A DNA stretch of 64,000 bases from Acanthosepion lycidas (taxonomy: Eukaryota > Mollusca > Cephalopoda > Sepiida > Sepiidae): assembly GCA_963932145.1 (NCBI GenBank), contig OZ010586.1, positions 54,605,943 to 54,669,942 of the forward strand. The letters are read 5' to 3'. The notes under the pieces are model-generated. The model was given only the letters and a program-made list of their open reading frames with translations. It made no database searches and was not told where the DNA came from. Each line of letters starts with the position of its first letter. Within the stretch, counting starts at the first letter, position 1. Of this stretch, positions 46,210-58,169 are shown piece by piece. Both the position numbers and the translations under genes were made by a program.

Positions 46210-48060
46210 TTCCTGATCAGGAAATGGTTAATATTACTGTTACCATTACTAGTGAGGTATACTAAACATTTCTAATTAAAATTAAAAAGACTTTTTTTAA
46301 ACCAGACAAGAAAACTTTTGCAATCATTTATTTATAATTCATTACTTTAAAATTTAATCACTTATTTTAAATATAAAGAAATAGTAAGAATTGTACTTAA
46401 TTTTAGGAGACTAAGAAAGAGAAACTTTTGAAATAATCATCTATGCAGTTTTCAGCATCAAAAGAAATTATACTCTTCTGACTTCTTATTTTTTTATTTG
46501 TTGAAACACAAACATTATTATTATTATTTGTTGCAAAAAGTTGCAAATCTACATAAAGGAATTGTTCATGTTTTTAACTATTTTTAGAATCTTATTACTT
46601 GATTTTCTTATTGATGAACCATTTAATCCAAAGTACTTTCTTTTTCTTGGGTAGCATAAAACATTTATGTAGATGCCTGAATGATTTCATTTGAGTTCAT
46701 TTTTATAAAGAAAAAAATGAATGCTGTATTGTGAAATATTTTTATGAGGAAAATAAAAATCCCTATATAAAGTAAGTTGTGACTCTTCATAAGCCATTTG
46801 GTCCTTTTAAGAATCAAATAAAATTTATGTCATGTTTAATTTTTATAGCCTTGCTATTAACTCCTTGAGTTTTCTTTTCTATAATTCTTGATCATTTTAT
46901 CAAAAAATACAAAAATAAATTTTATATTCATAATTAAAACAGGCCTTAGAAAGTTTACTGTTTCCCTTCAGTTGATATGAAGATATCTGACAGCATTTAA
47001 TTGATTGATTCCATTTTTCGCGATATTAAAATAATGAATTAATCAAAGTATTAACACTATTTTTTTCTTTTAGATTATAGGCCCAGATGACAGATATGAA
47101 GAATACTTTAACTCATTAAGTGCTTTAGAAATTTCTGTCATTTGAGTTGCAGAATTGCAATGACAGGCCAAAATAGTTTTTGTTTTGTTCACTTGAGAAA
47201 ATAAATTGACCAAATATGATGGCAAGAAAAAATGAAGAAAATCATGAAATTATAAAAAATTTAAAAAGGATCTGATAAAAGTAATAAAGGTAAAAGAACG
47301 TTTTACTGAAAATTTTATACATTATTCGAAATCATTTCATCTCCAAAGTTATATATCATTTCCTGTATCTCACTGGATATTTCACCATATTCTTGGGAAT
47401 ATAACATAAATGGGGATATGAGACCTACTCTTATTTTGAATACAAAATTTGGGGTAAAAAAAAACTACAGTAGTATAACTACAGTAGAAATATTTGAAAG
47501 ATTTTTGATGAACAAAAATTCAGTCTGAGACCTGAAAATTAGTATAAACATAAATGAAACATAAATGAAAAAAAAAAAGCTTCATTAATTAGTTTGCTTA
47601 AAATCCTACAAAATCCACAATGGAAAAGAAATCAAACATTTTCTCATTGGATCCAACATTAGAATTAAAGAGAATGTTGTCATCTGCAGTCCCATCCATT
47701 GCATTACTAATACTGCATTTCTTAAATGACTATTGCTTATTTTTTCCCACCAATTCTTCACCTACATGTACACTTGATATAAAGTGTCATTCTTTTTTTT
47801 AGTCCTGTAGGGATTTTATCAAAATCTTTCTGTTGCATTCAGTTATTCCATTTTTCCCTCATCAGAGACATAAAGGGTGTGTTATTAGAAATACCGAGTG
47901 TAAATAATTGCAAGATTGCTGAGTATCCAATAAAAATTGAAATGACAATTAGACAATTACCAATGATAAATGCATTAAGCACTCTGATTGGTTAGGAACA
48001 TTTTCCATTTGAAATCCTTACTATTCTTTATTGAAATGAAATAAAATATGCATTTTCTAA
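46210..48060. other. AT-rich DNA, no gene seen
   Basis: No supported feature. The frame 47620-47802 has no known domain. Confidence 0.5.
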
Positions 48061-48062
48061 TT

Positions 48063-48063
48063 T

Positions 48064-48122
<59 letters not shown>
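48063..48122. repeat. (CA)n(TA)n microsatellite
   Basis: About ten CA units then about 20 TA units. Confidence 0.95.
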
Positions 48123-48126
<4 letters not shown>

Positions 48127-49900
48127 GAGTGAAAATATTTTTCAAATCATAGTTAAATAAAACGTATTCTAACCTAAACACCCGCCAAAACCTTTAAATA
48201 TACAAATAGAAAAAATGCCGTAAGAATTTTTGCTGTTAACAATAAAATTTTTTAAAAATCCAGACAACATGCATTTAACGGATCTCAGATTTCATTGAAG
48301 AATACATCCCTACCCCCTACCAAAACGTAACTAATAACTGATACATCAAAATACAGACATAATGAACACGCAAACATCCCTCGTCTGGTTGAAGTGAATC
48401 TCTCTGTATCCTTGGAAACGTGAATTATGATTTTTGCTGTCTTTAAAATCCAGTAATTTTAAAAGTTACTACAAAATTCACTTGAGGATGAAATGGAACT
48501 AATGTCTTTAATTTAATTACAAAATTAAATTCAGAGTTTCCATTTTTGAAACATGGTTAGAACTGTGTAGCGGAAAAAACCATATTTTAAATCAATTAAT
48601 TTATAATATTAATGCTCTGTAAATTTACATTAAGCACTATTTTGTAAAAATAAAAATATCTATAAGAACACCGGATTATATATCTTACTGTTCTTTCTTT
48701 TTATTTATATATACATATACATATATATATATTATTCATAGCTATGCAAACAGATTTTAACATCAAATTTTCAGTTAAAATTGCATCTTATACCTTGAAA
48801 AAATATTGTGGTGTGGAGTAAATCCGAAAGAGGTATAATTTGAGCAGAGTATAACAGTATCTCTTGAAATCACTCCATCAGGAAATAAAGTATATCATTT
48901 TCTATCAAAGAAGCCATTTCTTCCTTCTTTGCAGAAGCCATTTTACAACTTAAGTTCCCTAAACTTTTCAATAGCTTTATGTATGTATGTGTGTCTGTGT
49001 GTTTGTTGGTTTCAGAGAAAAAACATAAACAATTCAGTTTTGTAACAATAGAATTGAAATCAAATAATATGATTTCCAGGAGAGCCTTCAGAAGTAATAG
49101 AATTTCCATAAATTTACAAGATTGGACAATTTCCATAAAGAGTTTTGTCTCTACTAAGAAGGTTAGAAGAATTAGAAACTGTGTCATTTAATAGAGGCAG
49201 AGGAGGGGATCTATAATGCATTATGGGAAACAGAGTGAAAGCATTATGCACTAAATGGCCTGAAATGAAGGATAAAACTCCAAGTGAAGCTAATAACAGT
49301 AAGAAATTGGCATTGCAAAAGCCACAAACATGGTCAAGGATTATTTATCAAGATAATTTGGTTGCCTAGACAGTTGAATTTATACTGGAGATTGAAGAAA
49401 TATGGAGATAGGGAAAAGGAATCAATTATTTATGCCTCAGGAGTAAAAGCTCCTTGGCATGTGACACATGAGAACATATACACATTCATAAAACTTCATA
49501 CATGTATGCATGCAGTAGTATATTCAAATATATGCAACATATATATGCAGATAAATATTTGAGGTTAATTTGAAATTTAGCCAAAATTTTATTAAATTAA
49601 TGGTTAACTTTCAAACAAATTTAATTTTAAATGAACAAAATTGTTTTTGAATTTGTGTAAAAATATTTTAGAAAGTTTTGAAATCAACATTAAATTTTGC
49701 TTGACATTTAGCCTAACACAGTTATATTTCAAAAGAATATCTCTCATATATTGCAACTAATCTTTGGTCAGAGAGAAGAGATTATTTAGTAAACTGTTAA
49801 GGTAGCAGATGTAATTATACAAATCTATTCCTTTGCAATTTATAGCATCTCATGTCATTATCTCACCCTTTTTACATATATATATTCACACAAACACACA
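48123..49900. other. AT-rich DNA, no gene seen
   Basis: Frames at 48870-49191 on both strands and 49284-49562 lack recognisable domains. They occupy slightly more balanced DNA, but I cannot support a gene. Confidence 0.4.
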
Positions 49901-49909
49901 CACATACAC

Positions 49910-49914
<5 letters not shown>

Positions 49915-49953
<39 letters not shown>
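49915..49953. repeat. (TA)n microsatellite
   Basis: About 19 TA units preceded by a CA-rich stretch. Confidence 0.9.
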
Positions 49954-49956
<3 letters not shown>

Positions 49957-50314
49957 GTAAATCTATTTAAACTCGATGGATGAAAAAACCTGGATAGCAC
50001 AATTTTCAAATAAATTGGCATTCAAGGAAGAATGAAAAGAATCACCAGAAACTTCTGAACAGGGCAAATAAATCGTCCAGTATCTTAAATCTCTGGTACA
50101 AAGAAAAAAAGAAAAAACAGTGAGTAATATGTTTAAACGAAGAGTGTTCAATATACTAAGTAGAGCAAAAGTAAAATAAATAAATCCTGATGAGCCAGGT
50201 ACTACCTACCAAGGTTTCACTACATCGGATCATCAGTGTGAAATGGATAAAGAGGAATTAACAAGGAACAAATTTACTGATAAAATTACTGCTAAAACCT
50301 AAAATTAGCATAAG

Positions 50315-50318
<4 letters not shown>

Positions 50319-50410
<92 letters not shown>
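50319..50410. repeat. (TA)n(TG)n microsatellite
   Basis: About 26 TA units then about 20 TG units. Confidence 0.95.
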
Positions 50411-50413
<3 letters not shown>

Positions 50414-50520
50414 ATATATAGAATATAGGAAAGAACTCGTTAGGTAAATAATCCAAAGTTCTTTAGTATTTTTGTTATTATTTTTAAAAAACAGTGTTCG
50501 ATACAAAAGTAGAGCCTAAA

Positions 50521-51069
50521 TATAATTATTTATTTAAAAATATGATTCCATCGCTACATAAGAGTTCTCATGTTTCAAAACAAGAGCCAAAAACTTCAAT
50601 ATAATTATTTGAATTAAATTGAATTAAAGTACCAAGCTCTGTTCCATCTTCAAGTGAAATGTTTTTGGAATAACTAATTCTTGAAATTTACGCGTTTTAT
50701 AAGCATATTCATTTTTAAATTAAAATTACTATGGTAACGGCTAGAGCGATTATTTAAAAAAAGAGGCATAAGGGTTAATAATTTGTATCAATGTCTCAGT
50801 TACATTCAAAGAGGTCAAGTCAGGGTAAGGTTGGGGTGTCTAAATTTAAAGCGGAAGATGACATCGTCTAGTCTGGTTAAGTTTCTATGGAGAATTATTT
50901 ATTTGTTTATTTCATTTTCTTTCCTGAAAGGGTTTTGTGTATATAAAAAAACAGTCATAATTAGCTAACATTTGTTTTTTTTTTGACGACTTCATAAAGG
51001 TTTTTTTTTTATTATTAAAAACATGAGAACTATTATGTAGCAATGGAATCATATTTTTAAATAAATAAT

Positions 51070-51073
<4 letters not shown>
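50521..51073. repeat. 553-bp unit with ~57-bp inverted ends
   Basis: The left arm taattatttatttaaaaata ... cataagagttctcatgttt (50521-50577) is mirrored at 51018-51073 with a few mismatches. The interior, about 440 bp, has no known coding. It fits a non-autonomous DNA transposon with medium terminal repeats, inserted next to a (TA)n tract at 51073-51120. No target duplication beyond TA can be judged there. Confidence 0.65.

Positions 51074-51120
<47 letters not shown>
51073..51120. repeat. (TA)n microsatellite
   Basis: About 24 TA units at the right edge of the inverted-repeat unit. Confidence 0.9.
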
Positions 51121-51125
<5 letters not shown>

Positions 51126-51603
51126 CATCAATAAATCTTGATATTTTTTATGAAAACTTTGAGATGAGTAATTATTATATGCTTTGCTATTCTGATGCTC
51201 CTCTTAATTGGTATACTCATAACATTTTGAACATTGTACCCTCTGGACATATTCCGGTGTATAGACACCGTTTATAAACGATAAAGTTTAAAATTTCTAA
51301 GCTCACAGCCAAGGTGGCCTTCCCACCAGGCAGTATCTGTCCTTCAGCAGGGAACTTGGTTTGTTGCCTGGAGCCTGAGGTGTCTCCAACAGGGGTCTTG
51401 TGAAATTTTTCCACAGTATTGCAGGTAAACCCACTCTAAACTTTGATTGTGTATCCTATTTGGTAGTGACAAGGGCACCTTGAAAAATACAATCTTCAGC
51501 TTGTCTTTCTTTGGACTCAGTAACATTTTGGGAATTTTAAACCAAATCCTTTATTCAATCTGCAAGAGAAGTTTGATTGCATTCCACCTTCCATGCTGAT
51601 TTT

Positions 51604-52580
51604 TATATCAGATAATACCAACTAGACTTATTCACCTTTATGTTGCTTGTCTGTTAATTATACCAAACCTGAGAATGTGATTTTCAGCACTACCAGACCC
51701 TGGGATGGAACTCACAACTGCCAGGGAACCATACTTAGGGGATATTTCATATCAGTTAATACCTACCAGTCTTACTAAACCAGAGTATGTGATTTTCAGC
51801 ACTACCAGACTCAGTGATTGAACTGACAACTACCAATATAACAATGAAGATGAGTATACTGATCTCTTTCCACTGTCCATACTTAGGCAATACTTCATAT
51901 CAGTTAATCTATAATGAGCATTTGGTTGCAAAAGAAAGAAACAAATAAGAATTAGATTTGAACAACATGTATTGGTCAAAATTAAGAATATGTACATCGT
52001 TGTGTGAAAGGTGGCAGAAATTATTCATATGTGGTTCATTAGTTGCCATGGGTAAGGAAGTTGATTAGGTGTAAGGGTGACGTTGATAGGGCTAGGAGTT
52101 GACCATTTTCTTGTGTTGCTGGACAATGTCACAATTGGGGCCAGGAGATGTCTGGAGTGGATTACGGAGCAAAACCAAGTGTAGTCATTAGTGGAGTTTG
52201 ACTCACAACTTACTTCAGGGTTGAAAATGACATTGGTGAGGTGTTTGATGAACTGGCAGTCGTATGATGAAACTGAACAAGTGCGTGTGACTTTTCAGCA
52301 CTACCAGACACAGGGATTGAACTCATAACTGTCATGGAACTATGCTTAGTGGCTAATTTATATCAGTCTTATTCACCTTTGTGTCTCTTGTCTGGTTATT
52401 GTAATGAACCAGAGTATATGACATTTCAGCACTACCAGAACCAAGGATTGAACGGATAATTGCCAGTATATCAACCAAGATGAGCATATTGGTCTCGTTC
52501 CACTTTTCCTGCTTAGGAGATATATTTCATATCAGTTAATAATCAACCGTCTTATTCACCTTTTTGTTGCTTGTTCATTT
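51604..52580 (-). repeat. Cluster of four SINE-like units on the minus strand
   Basis: The phrase 'ttttcagcactaccaga.....ggattgaactcacaact' occurs at about 51681, 51792, 52291 and 52422. Read on the minus strand it contains a B-box of the GAGTTCAATCC type (near 51702-51715, 51814-51827, 52313-52326 and 52443-52455). The units also share 'catatcagttaata' and 'cttattcacctttatgttgc' blocks. They look like tRNA-type SINE copies or pieces arranged head to tail. A-boxes are unclear. Related to the SINE-like sequence at 20.9 kb through the B-box and 'ccctgg' only. Confidence 0.5.
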
Positions 52581-52949
52581 CTTCTCTTTGCCAAGCCTCT
52601 GACATTTTCTGCACAAACCATATATCACTTGACATCCCAAAGCAGACTGCGTAAATATTTTTTTGCGCATCATCTCGAAACATACAACTGCTTTAACAAA
52701 ATTAATAATATACTATGACCAGTCAGAGCCATTCCTACCCAAAAATCAAAACCTTAATCTCAAGCTGACTAAAAACTAAATATACTCAAATTCAAACAGA
52801 CCTGACACAAATCACACATGCTGATAGATAGATATGACACGGATCAGTGATTTGATGTCAATACCAATTCCCGAAGAAAGAGACACCACCGACAATGACA
52901 GTCACTACCAAGTGCCCATTTCATTTCTAATTTAACCACCCTCACTCCC

Positions 52950-53177
52950 TGTTGTCTTAGTAACAGCAAGAAATAGAAGTTAACATTATATGTATATATG
53001 TAAATAAATTATACATTTATTTATCCGAACTCAATGTCTTCTTTTATTTGATGCATGGATTTATGCCTTTGCTGGGGATGCAAAAAGAATCCCACAGCAT
53101 CCACAGCAGAAACAACAACAACAACAACAACAACTAGATTCTCTCTTTCAGATTAAACTTTTTCTGCTTCCACAACA
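52950..53177. repeat. LTR-like repeat (228 bp), copy 1
   Basis: Begins TGTTGTCTTAG and ends CTTCCACAACA, so it has short TGTTG...CAACA inverted ends like a long terminal repeat. It aligns through its whole length with the reverse complement of 63120-63338, sharing 'gtatatatgtaaataaatta' then tacatttattta, and a (CAA)n block followed by a tag.ttct.tctt.cag motif. No matching 5-bp target duplication, primer-binding site or polypurine tract was found beside it. It may be a solo LTR, a TRIM-like element or another kind of short repeat. Confidence 0.6.
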
Positions 53178-53714
53178 CCTTCAACTATAATATATCAATT
53201 TTTAGCACTAAAAGTCTGTAATGTCCAGTTGAACAAACTATAAAAAATATAGGTAATGGGTACGACCCAAATTTAGGCGCCAAATGGAATTTAGGTACCA
53301 AATGGAATTTATGCACCAAAGATGAGAGGCACTGAAGACCATGAACAGAACAGACGTGTTTTAGCCTACTCCAAGAACAGGTGATGCTGGACACGATAAA
53401 TCCTGAGTGATTCATAGACAAGCAACCATCAGATGAAGAATATGAATAGCATGAGATAAGTGTTTCAATAAATTTCAAACAGATTTCGTCCCTGATGTCA
53501 TGATTTTAACTGCTAAAGAAATATGTTTTTAGCAATTCTCTATTCTCAGTCTCGTTGTATAAATGTATTTCGTATGTAATGCATGCTTTTTCAAATTGTT
53601 CCATTATCTCGTCTTTGTTCATTAGCTACGACTGAATTTATAAAATATAAAAATATAAAATAATTATATATTATATAATTAAAAAAATAGTTTTAATTTA
53701 TTATCTATTTCAAG

Positions 53715-54810
53715 ATGGATAATTACAAGGAGTTAATGTCCTTGTTGACTCTAATCATTTGAAAACATTAATTTAAGTTAGGAATTGCTGGAGCAAGGTA
53801 AGAACTTAATGGATTTAAAAAAAAAAAAGGAAGCCATCATAGAAAATCTTCAGGGAGAAATTTCAGCTTTGGATGGTAAAATCCAGGAGATTTGTATCAA
53901 AGCCAACCTAGATTTAGAGAAAAGTGGTTTTATGACAGAACGAATTTGGTTTTCGAGTCAGTGTCAATAATCGACTTTCTGATATTGAGGAACCCGTTCG
54001 AGAAATGAGTGTTTCCCACGGCAGCGAAGTCAGTTCCTTATCCAACAGCCATTCAATAATCTCAACTTCCAAATTACAGTATGCTTCTTGTAACAGTATT
54101 AATCCTTCTAAGTTTTAATTTAAGAATTTTATTGCATAGCTTAATAACTATTGATTCCATAAATTCTAATAAAGCAAAACTAGTCCTCTTAAAGAGTTAA
54201 TTTTAACTCTTTAACTAATCTCGCATTTAACCTTAAAAGACGGCAATTACGAAGTAGCGGTATATGCTTTTTATAAGTTACGAAATCTTCAAATAAATAA
54301 TAACTTGTTCTAAATACGACCCCAATTTTGTTAAATAATATCTTGCCGAAGTGAGGGCTGATTCGTCCAAGTTAAGAATCTCGTATGGTATGGATTTCTT
54401 AGAGGAAGATTCCCTTAGATTCAAATTCGTAAGCCACATCAAATTTGATAAACTACCCCGTAATTTAAGGTGGGAAATCATTCACAGAGTAGGTAACAGT
54501 TAATCCTTCCTAAAGGAATGTATTTCAGAATTATAATGAAGCCATCTGTACACTGACAACAGATTCCGTGTATATGAAAAAGATACTGAAAGTAATAAAT
54601 CCGATGAAAAGGAAAATACTGGCGCGGCCTTGATGAATTTTGCCATTAGGTCTAATGTAATACAATGTAAATTTTGTGCATCACGTGGTCACCCCATGTG
54701 TAAGTGTACGAAATATGCTACCTTTGAGACTAAAACGGCAAGATGCAGATATCTGAGGTTATGCATTAAATGCTCCAGTGGCAGACATCAGGTTGAGGAT
54801 TGATTGACCT
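53715..54810 (+). pseudogene. BEL/Pao gag remnant
   Basis: ATG 53715 starts 'MDNYKELMSLLTLI'. A coiled-coil-like stretch follows at 53785-53970 (KEAIIENLQGEISALDGKIQ). Mid-gag pieces are readable on the plus strand near 54320-54500 (SKLRISYGMDFLEEDSLRFK, FVSHIKFDKLPRNLRWEIIH). The 3' part (from about 54633) has the Cys/His array of this class: CKFCASRGHPMCKC, then about 25 residues on LCIKCSSGRHQVED. The array binds nucleic acid in the particle. A final Cys is lost to a stop. The minus-strand frame 54278-54481 is a shadow. Confidence 0.72.
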
Positions 54811-54899
54811 GGACTAAAATTATTACTTTCCTGCAAACCATGTCCACCTAAGGAACATATAGCGCCACTATGCGATAACCGTAAGAAGGGGATCTCACT

Positions 54900-55180
54900 T
54901 TTTATCCTTGTGAGCGCTAATATAAACGAAGAAAACAACTTAATGCTACCTATAGTGGAAGTCACATTATATTGGGGTGCTAAGAAAGTCTCTATAAACT
55001 ATTTATGGAACTTAGGTAGCAAAAGGTCGTATTTCTCTAAAGGAATATTAAAGAAGTTAAAATGCCCTGATTGGAGCCTGAATCCTGTCGATTTCCAAGT
55101 AAAAACTCATCTACGTGTTTCCAATAAGAAATTACGTCAAGTCATATTGGAAGTATGGGCAAAGGGAGATATTTAAAAAA
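54900..55180 (+). pseudogene. BEL/Pao aspartic protease region
   Basis: The frame 54910-55176 reads NLMLPIVEVTLYWGAKKVSI, then NYLWNLGSKRSYFSKGILKK. In active relatives the 'NLGSKRS' site reads D-S/T-G-S followed by .RS, so the catalytic Asp is Asn here. This enzyme would cut the Gag-Pol polyprotein. It ends at a stop in a (T)n region just before the 55.26-56.12 kb interruption. Confidence 0.65.
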
Positions 55181-55261
55181 TTTTAGGTCAAGAGAGAACA
55201 AAAGACACTCACTGTGTTACTGTCCCTAAGAACCTGCTGATATTTTTTTAATGGACTGTGA

Positions 55262-56117
55262 TTGGACGGTTAAAAGGTGAACCGCTCCGTTTTGAAGGAC
55301 TGGACCTTAGCAGGAGCTGAAAACGAGACCGCTGAGAGACAGGAGTTTTTCTCTCTCCCTGCTGAAAAGGTAGGCAGCGTCTGCCCATAACTAAGGGATG
55401 CATGGGTAACAAGTTGCCGAGGGCAAGTTTTCCCTTCAGAGAAAGTCCTCTCGAAGAAGCCCCAGAAAAGAAAGTTTGAAAAGAAGTCCATAAGTGGAGT
55501 TTGGAGCCAAAGCGGTTTGAGAAGAAGACGAAGGAACGAACACGTGCGTTTTCCGAAAGTATTTTACGACGTTTTTAAGTAAATTTCCAGCTTCTAGCGG
55601 CCGTAAAAGAAAGACGGACGGGAGGAAAATAAGTAAAGAAAGAAGGGAGTTTGGTCACCAAAAACAGAACTTTGTCTACACAAGAAAGAAAAGAAAAAAG
55701 ATAAAAACTTTTGAACATTGAACGGATTGAAAGTGTAACTGAAGAGCTAAGGCTCTTCCCCTTTTTTATTGTTATTATTGACACAGCAGGGAGGGTGCTA
55801 TTCTTCTTTTTCTTTTTTTTTTTGGTTTTTGGTGCATTGTAATTTTTAAGTTTGTTTTCTGCTGTATTTTTTGTTATATTGTGTTACTCAGAGAATAGGT
55901 TATCTTATTCTCAGCAAAAAGGGACGAATTTTTGCAAGAACCCTTATTTAGCTGGTTAGAAATAAATATTTTTTCTTTGCAATTGAATCTGATTTGCATT
56001 TTTTCTGTTCTTTTTCGTTATTAATTTGGGCAATAGTGAAAATACTGTTGCAGCAGGTTTTATTTTCTGAAAGAAAAGAAAATTTCCGAAAGACAACTTC
56101 CTGTTCCTGTTTTGTAG
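55262..56117. other. Non-coding interruption in the BEL/Pao element, possible solo LTR
   Basis: About 860 bp that separates two parts of the protease region and has no coding match. It changes from GC-balanced (55262-55780) to T-rich with 'gaaataaatat' near 55959, as in an LTR with a polyadenylation signal. It may be a solo LTR of another retrotransposon. Boundaries and target duplication could not be fixed. Confidence 0.4.
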
Positions 56118-56850
56118 GATGACAAATTTAATATTCAATTCAAATTCGATGACTTCCGACAAGTGATAACCAATTTGTCTAAATTAAATTACAAATTAGC
56201 CTTTTCTCACAATAGCGATAGTAATCAAATAAATATTCAAGGAATTTTGGGAGCAGACATTCTTCAGAATATATAAGATACCAAAATTGTTAAATGCATG
56301 AATGTCTTGGCGTGAAAAATACCGAATGGAATTGCCCTCTTTGGGAATAGTCTAAAATTTCTATATAGACATCAAGTTACCCCAACGGGACCTGAGGTTT
56401 CCAACGTTCAAGACAACTACTATTCCCCGTGTCCCGAACAGCAAATAAAATTCATATTGGAACCAAAGTCCACTTACCCTGAAACATTCCCTAACACCTT
56501 CGAATTATCTAACGTCGAACGGAACTTAGAGAAAATGTTTGCTGTAGATTGATGCGCATTCTTCCTCCGATGAAGATGTACGTATTAGTGATTACGGCAA
56601 AAACAAAATACATTCGAAAAAAACATAGAGTTCAAAGACAATTCATATTTTAGGATCAAATAAGTGTCATCTAATCAAGTTGCCTTAAAAGTTTTTGATA
56701 AATTAGAAGGAAAACAATTGGTTACTGTTTACAACGATATTTTACAGCAAAAAGAGACCGAAGGGATTATAGAAAAAATTGAAGTCTCCCCACAAGACTT
56801 TTAAAAATATATTTGGATTCCTCATAGACCGGTCTTCAAATCTGATAAAC
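56118..56850 (+). pseudogene. BEL/Pao protease end and reverse transcriptase start
   Basis: Reads 'FKFDDFRQVITNLSKLNYKL', then 'QGILGADILQNI.DTKIVKC' (the 'GAD' block closing the protease region), and 'IPNGIALFGNSLKFL'. The start of the reverse transcriptase follows with VERNLEKMFAVD, KETEGIIEKIEVSPQDF and 'IWIPHRPVFKSDK'. The sequence then jumps at about 56850 into the C-terminal domain. The polymerase active site is missing. Confidence 0.7.
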
Positions 56851-56879
56851 TCCAGATCTCTAACATATCGGAGTACGTC

Positions 56880-57345
56880 TGATACTGAACAATTACCATT
56901 AACACCCAATGCCTTTTTACATTCTAATGTTATTGGGGAAATTTCTGTGAAAACTGATTTTGGTGGGTTTTCTGAAATAGAACCTACTTCTAGGTCTTAG
57001 TTATCAGATGCTCTCATTGAAAGGGAGAAAATGTTAACTAACTTCAAAGAATTAGGAAATTAGGAATATCTCTTGAGTCTAAGAGAAAGTTTCAAGGATC
57101 TAAATGATATGGATTTTAGTAAAAAAAAAATACGAGTAACAATATAGTATTAATTAACATTCCTGCAAAAGACAGACCATTATGGAAACTTGGCAGGGTG
57201 ACTAAACTTTTCCGTGGAAATGATGGCTATGTAAGTTTTGTACGCATTACAAGAGGAGATGAATCTTATTAGAATGATAACATACAACATATGTTTCTAA
57301 TGGAAATTTCCTTGACACATAATGTTAAATATAGTCCTGGGTAAG
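56880..57345 (+). pseudogene. BEL/Pao C-terminal domain (DUF5641-like)
   Basis: Pieces read LTPNAFLHSNVIGEISVKTD, then 'SDALIERE.MLTNFKEL' and 'EYLLSLRESFKDLND'. RPLWKLGRVTKLFRGNDGYV follows, with the 'W.LGRV...F.G.DG.VR' signature that sits after the integrase in BEL/Pao polyproteins. The integrase itself is absent. Frameshifts near 57000 and 57125. Confidence 0.7.
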
Positions 57346-58120
57346 AATTTAAACTGTAACCATCCGTTTAATGGTCACTTTTAACCACGGTTTTCCTGGG
57401 TAAGTTGTTAAAATGCAACTAGTTTATGATCACTTATGACCACTCTAATCCTGGGTAAGACTTTAAGCTGTATCAATTTCTTTTGGTCAGTTTCTGATCA
57501 CTTATTGGTCATCCTAATACTGGCCAAATTGGTCCTAAGTATGACTAAATTGCAACCTTATCTGGCCAGCTTATCCATGGTCAAGACATTAAACTGTATC
57601 TATGGTAGTGATAATGATAATTAAGGGTGAACAAAGATTGAATCTTCAATTCAAAATCCTTAATTATGAAGAAGAAATTAAGAATGTGTACACGATTTAA
57701 AACAAGTGCTAACATGCACGTAAAAAACAATTTACTTCAGCACGCAAGAATGTTAAATTTCAAAATACTACATTTTCACAAAATTCAAAGGATCACTTGA
57801 AATAATGCAAAGATTTACTGATCATATTGAAAAAGCTCAAAAAGTATTGTCAGCAACAGCTTTTTTCTGTTTATCAGTACTTTCAAGTTAAGGATTCTAG
57901 CTGGAATTCATCAGTCCAGTCCTGGTTAAGACTTTAAACTAAATCGGGTGACGAGACCTCACTTGCAGCACTTGGGGGGCGTGGAGTCACCCCTTGGTTG
58001 TCTTTTACTCCTAAGTCCACTCTGCTCCGGAGTGGTAGTACCTGATATGGTTGTCCCTGATAAGACATTAAACTGTTTACATACAAAATCCATTGGAAAA
58101 TGCAACATACAGCGGAATTT
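57320..58120 (+). repeat. Degenerate repeats around 'cctggg/ttaagactttaaactgtatc'
   Basis: The motif recurs near 57335, 57400, 57450, 57585, 57917 and 58057, often with 'ggtcac.t.tgaccac' between. Spacing is irregular (about 50-130 bp and larger), so it is a decayed tandem array or several short insertions. It begins exactly where the BEL/Pao coding ends and could be part of its 3' region. Confidence 0.5.
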
Positions 58121-58169
58121 TTTTAACAGCACTGTATTTAAAGAAATGATCCCAGAAGATGTATAAACA

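Larger units (their letters stand above)
53715..57345 (+). mobile_element. BEL/Pao LTR retrotransposon remnant
   Basis: Coding pieces occur in the order gag (53715-54810), aspartic-protease-like region (54900-55180), then, after an ~860-bp interruption, the end of the protease region and the start of reverse transcriptase (56118-56850). A C-terminal DUF5641-like domain follows (56880-57345). Most of the reverse transcriptase, RNase H and integrase are absent. Such elements replicate through cytoplasmic particles and integrate copies into the genome. No flanking LTR pair was identified. Many stops and frameshifts. Confidence 0.75.
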
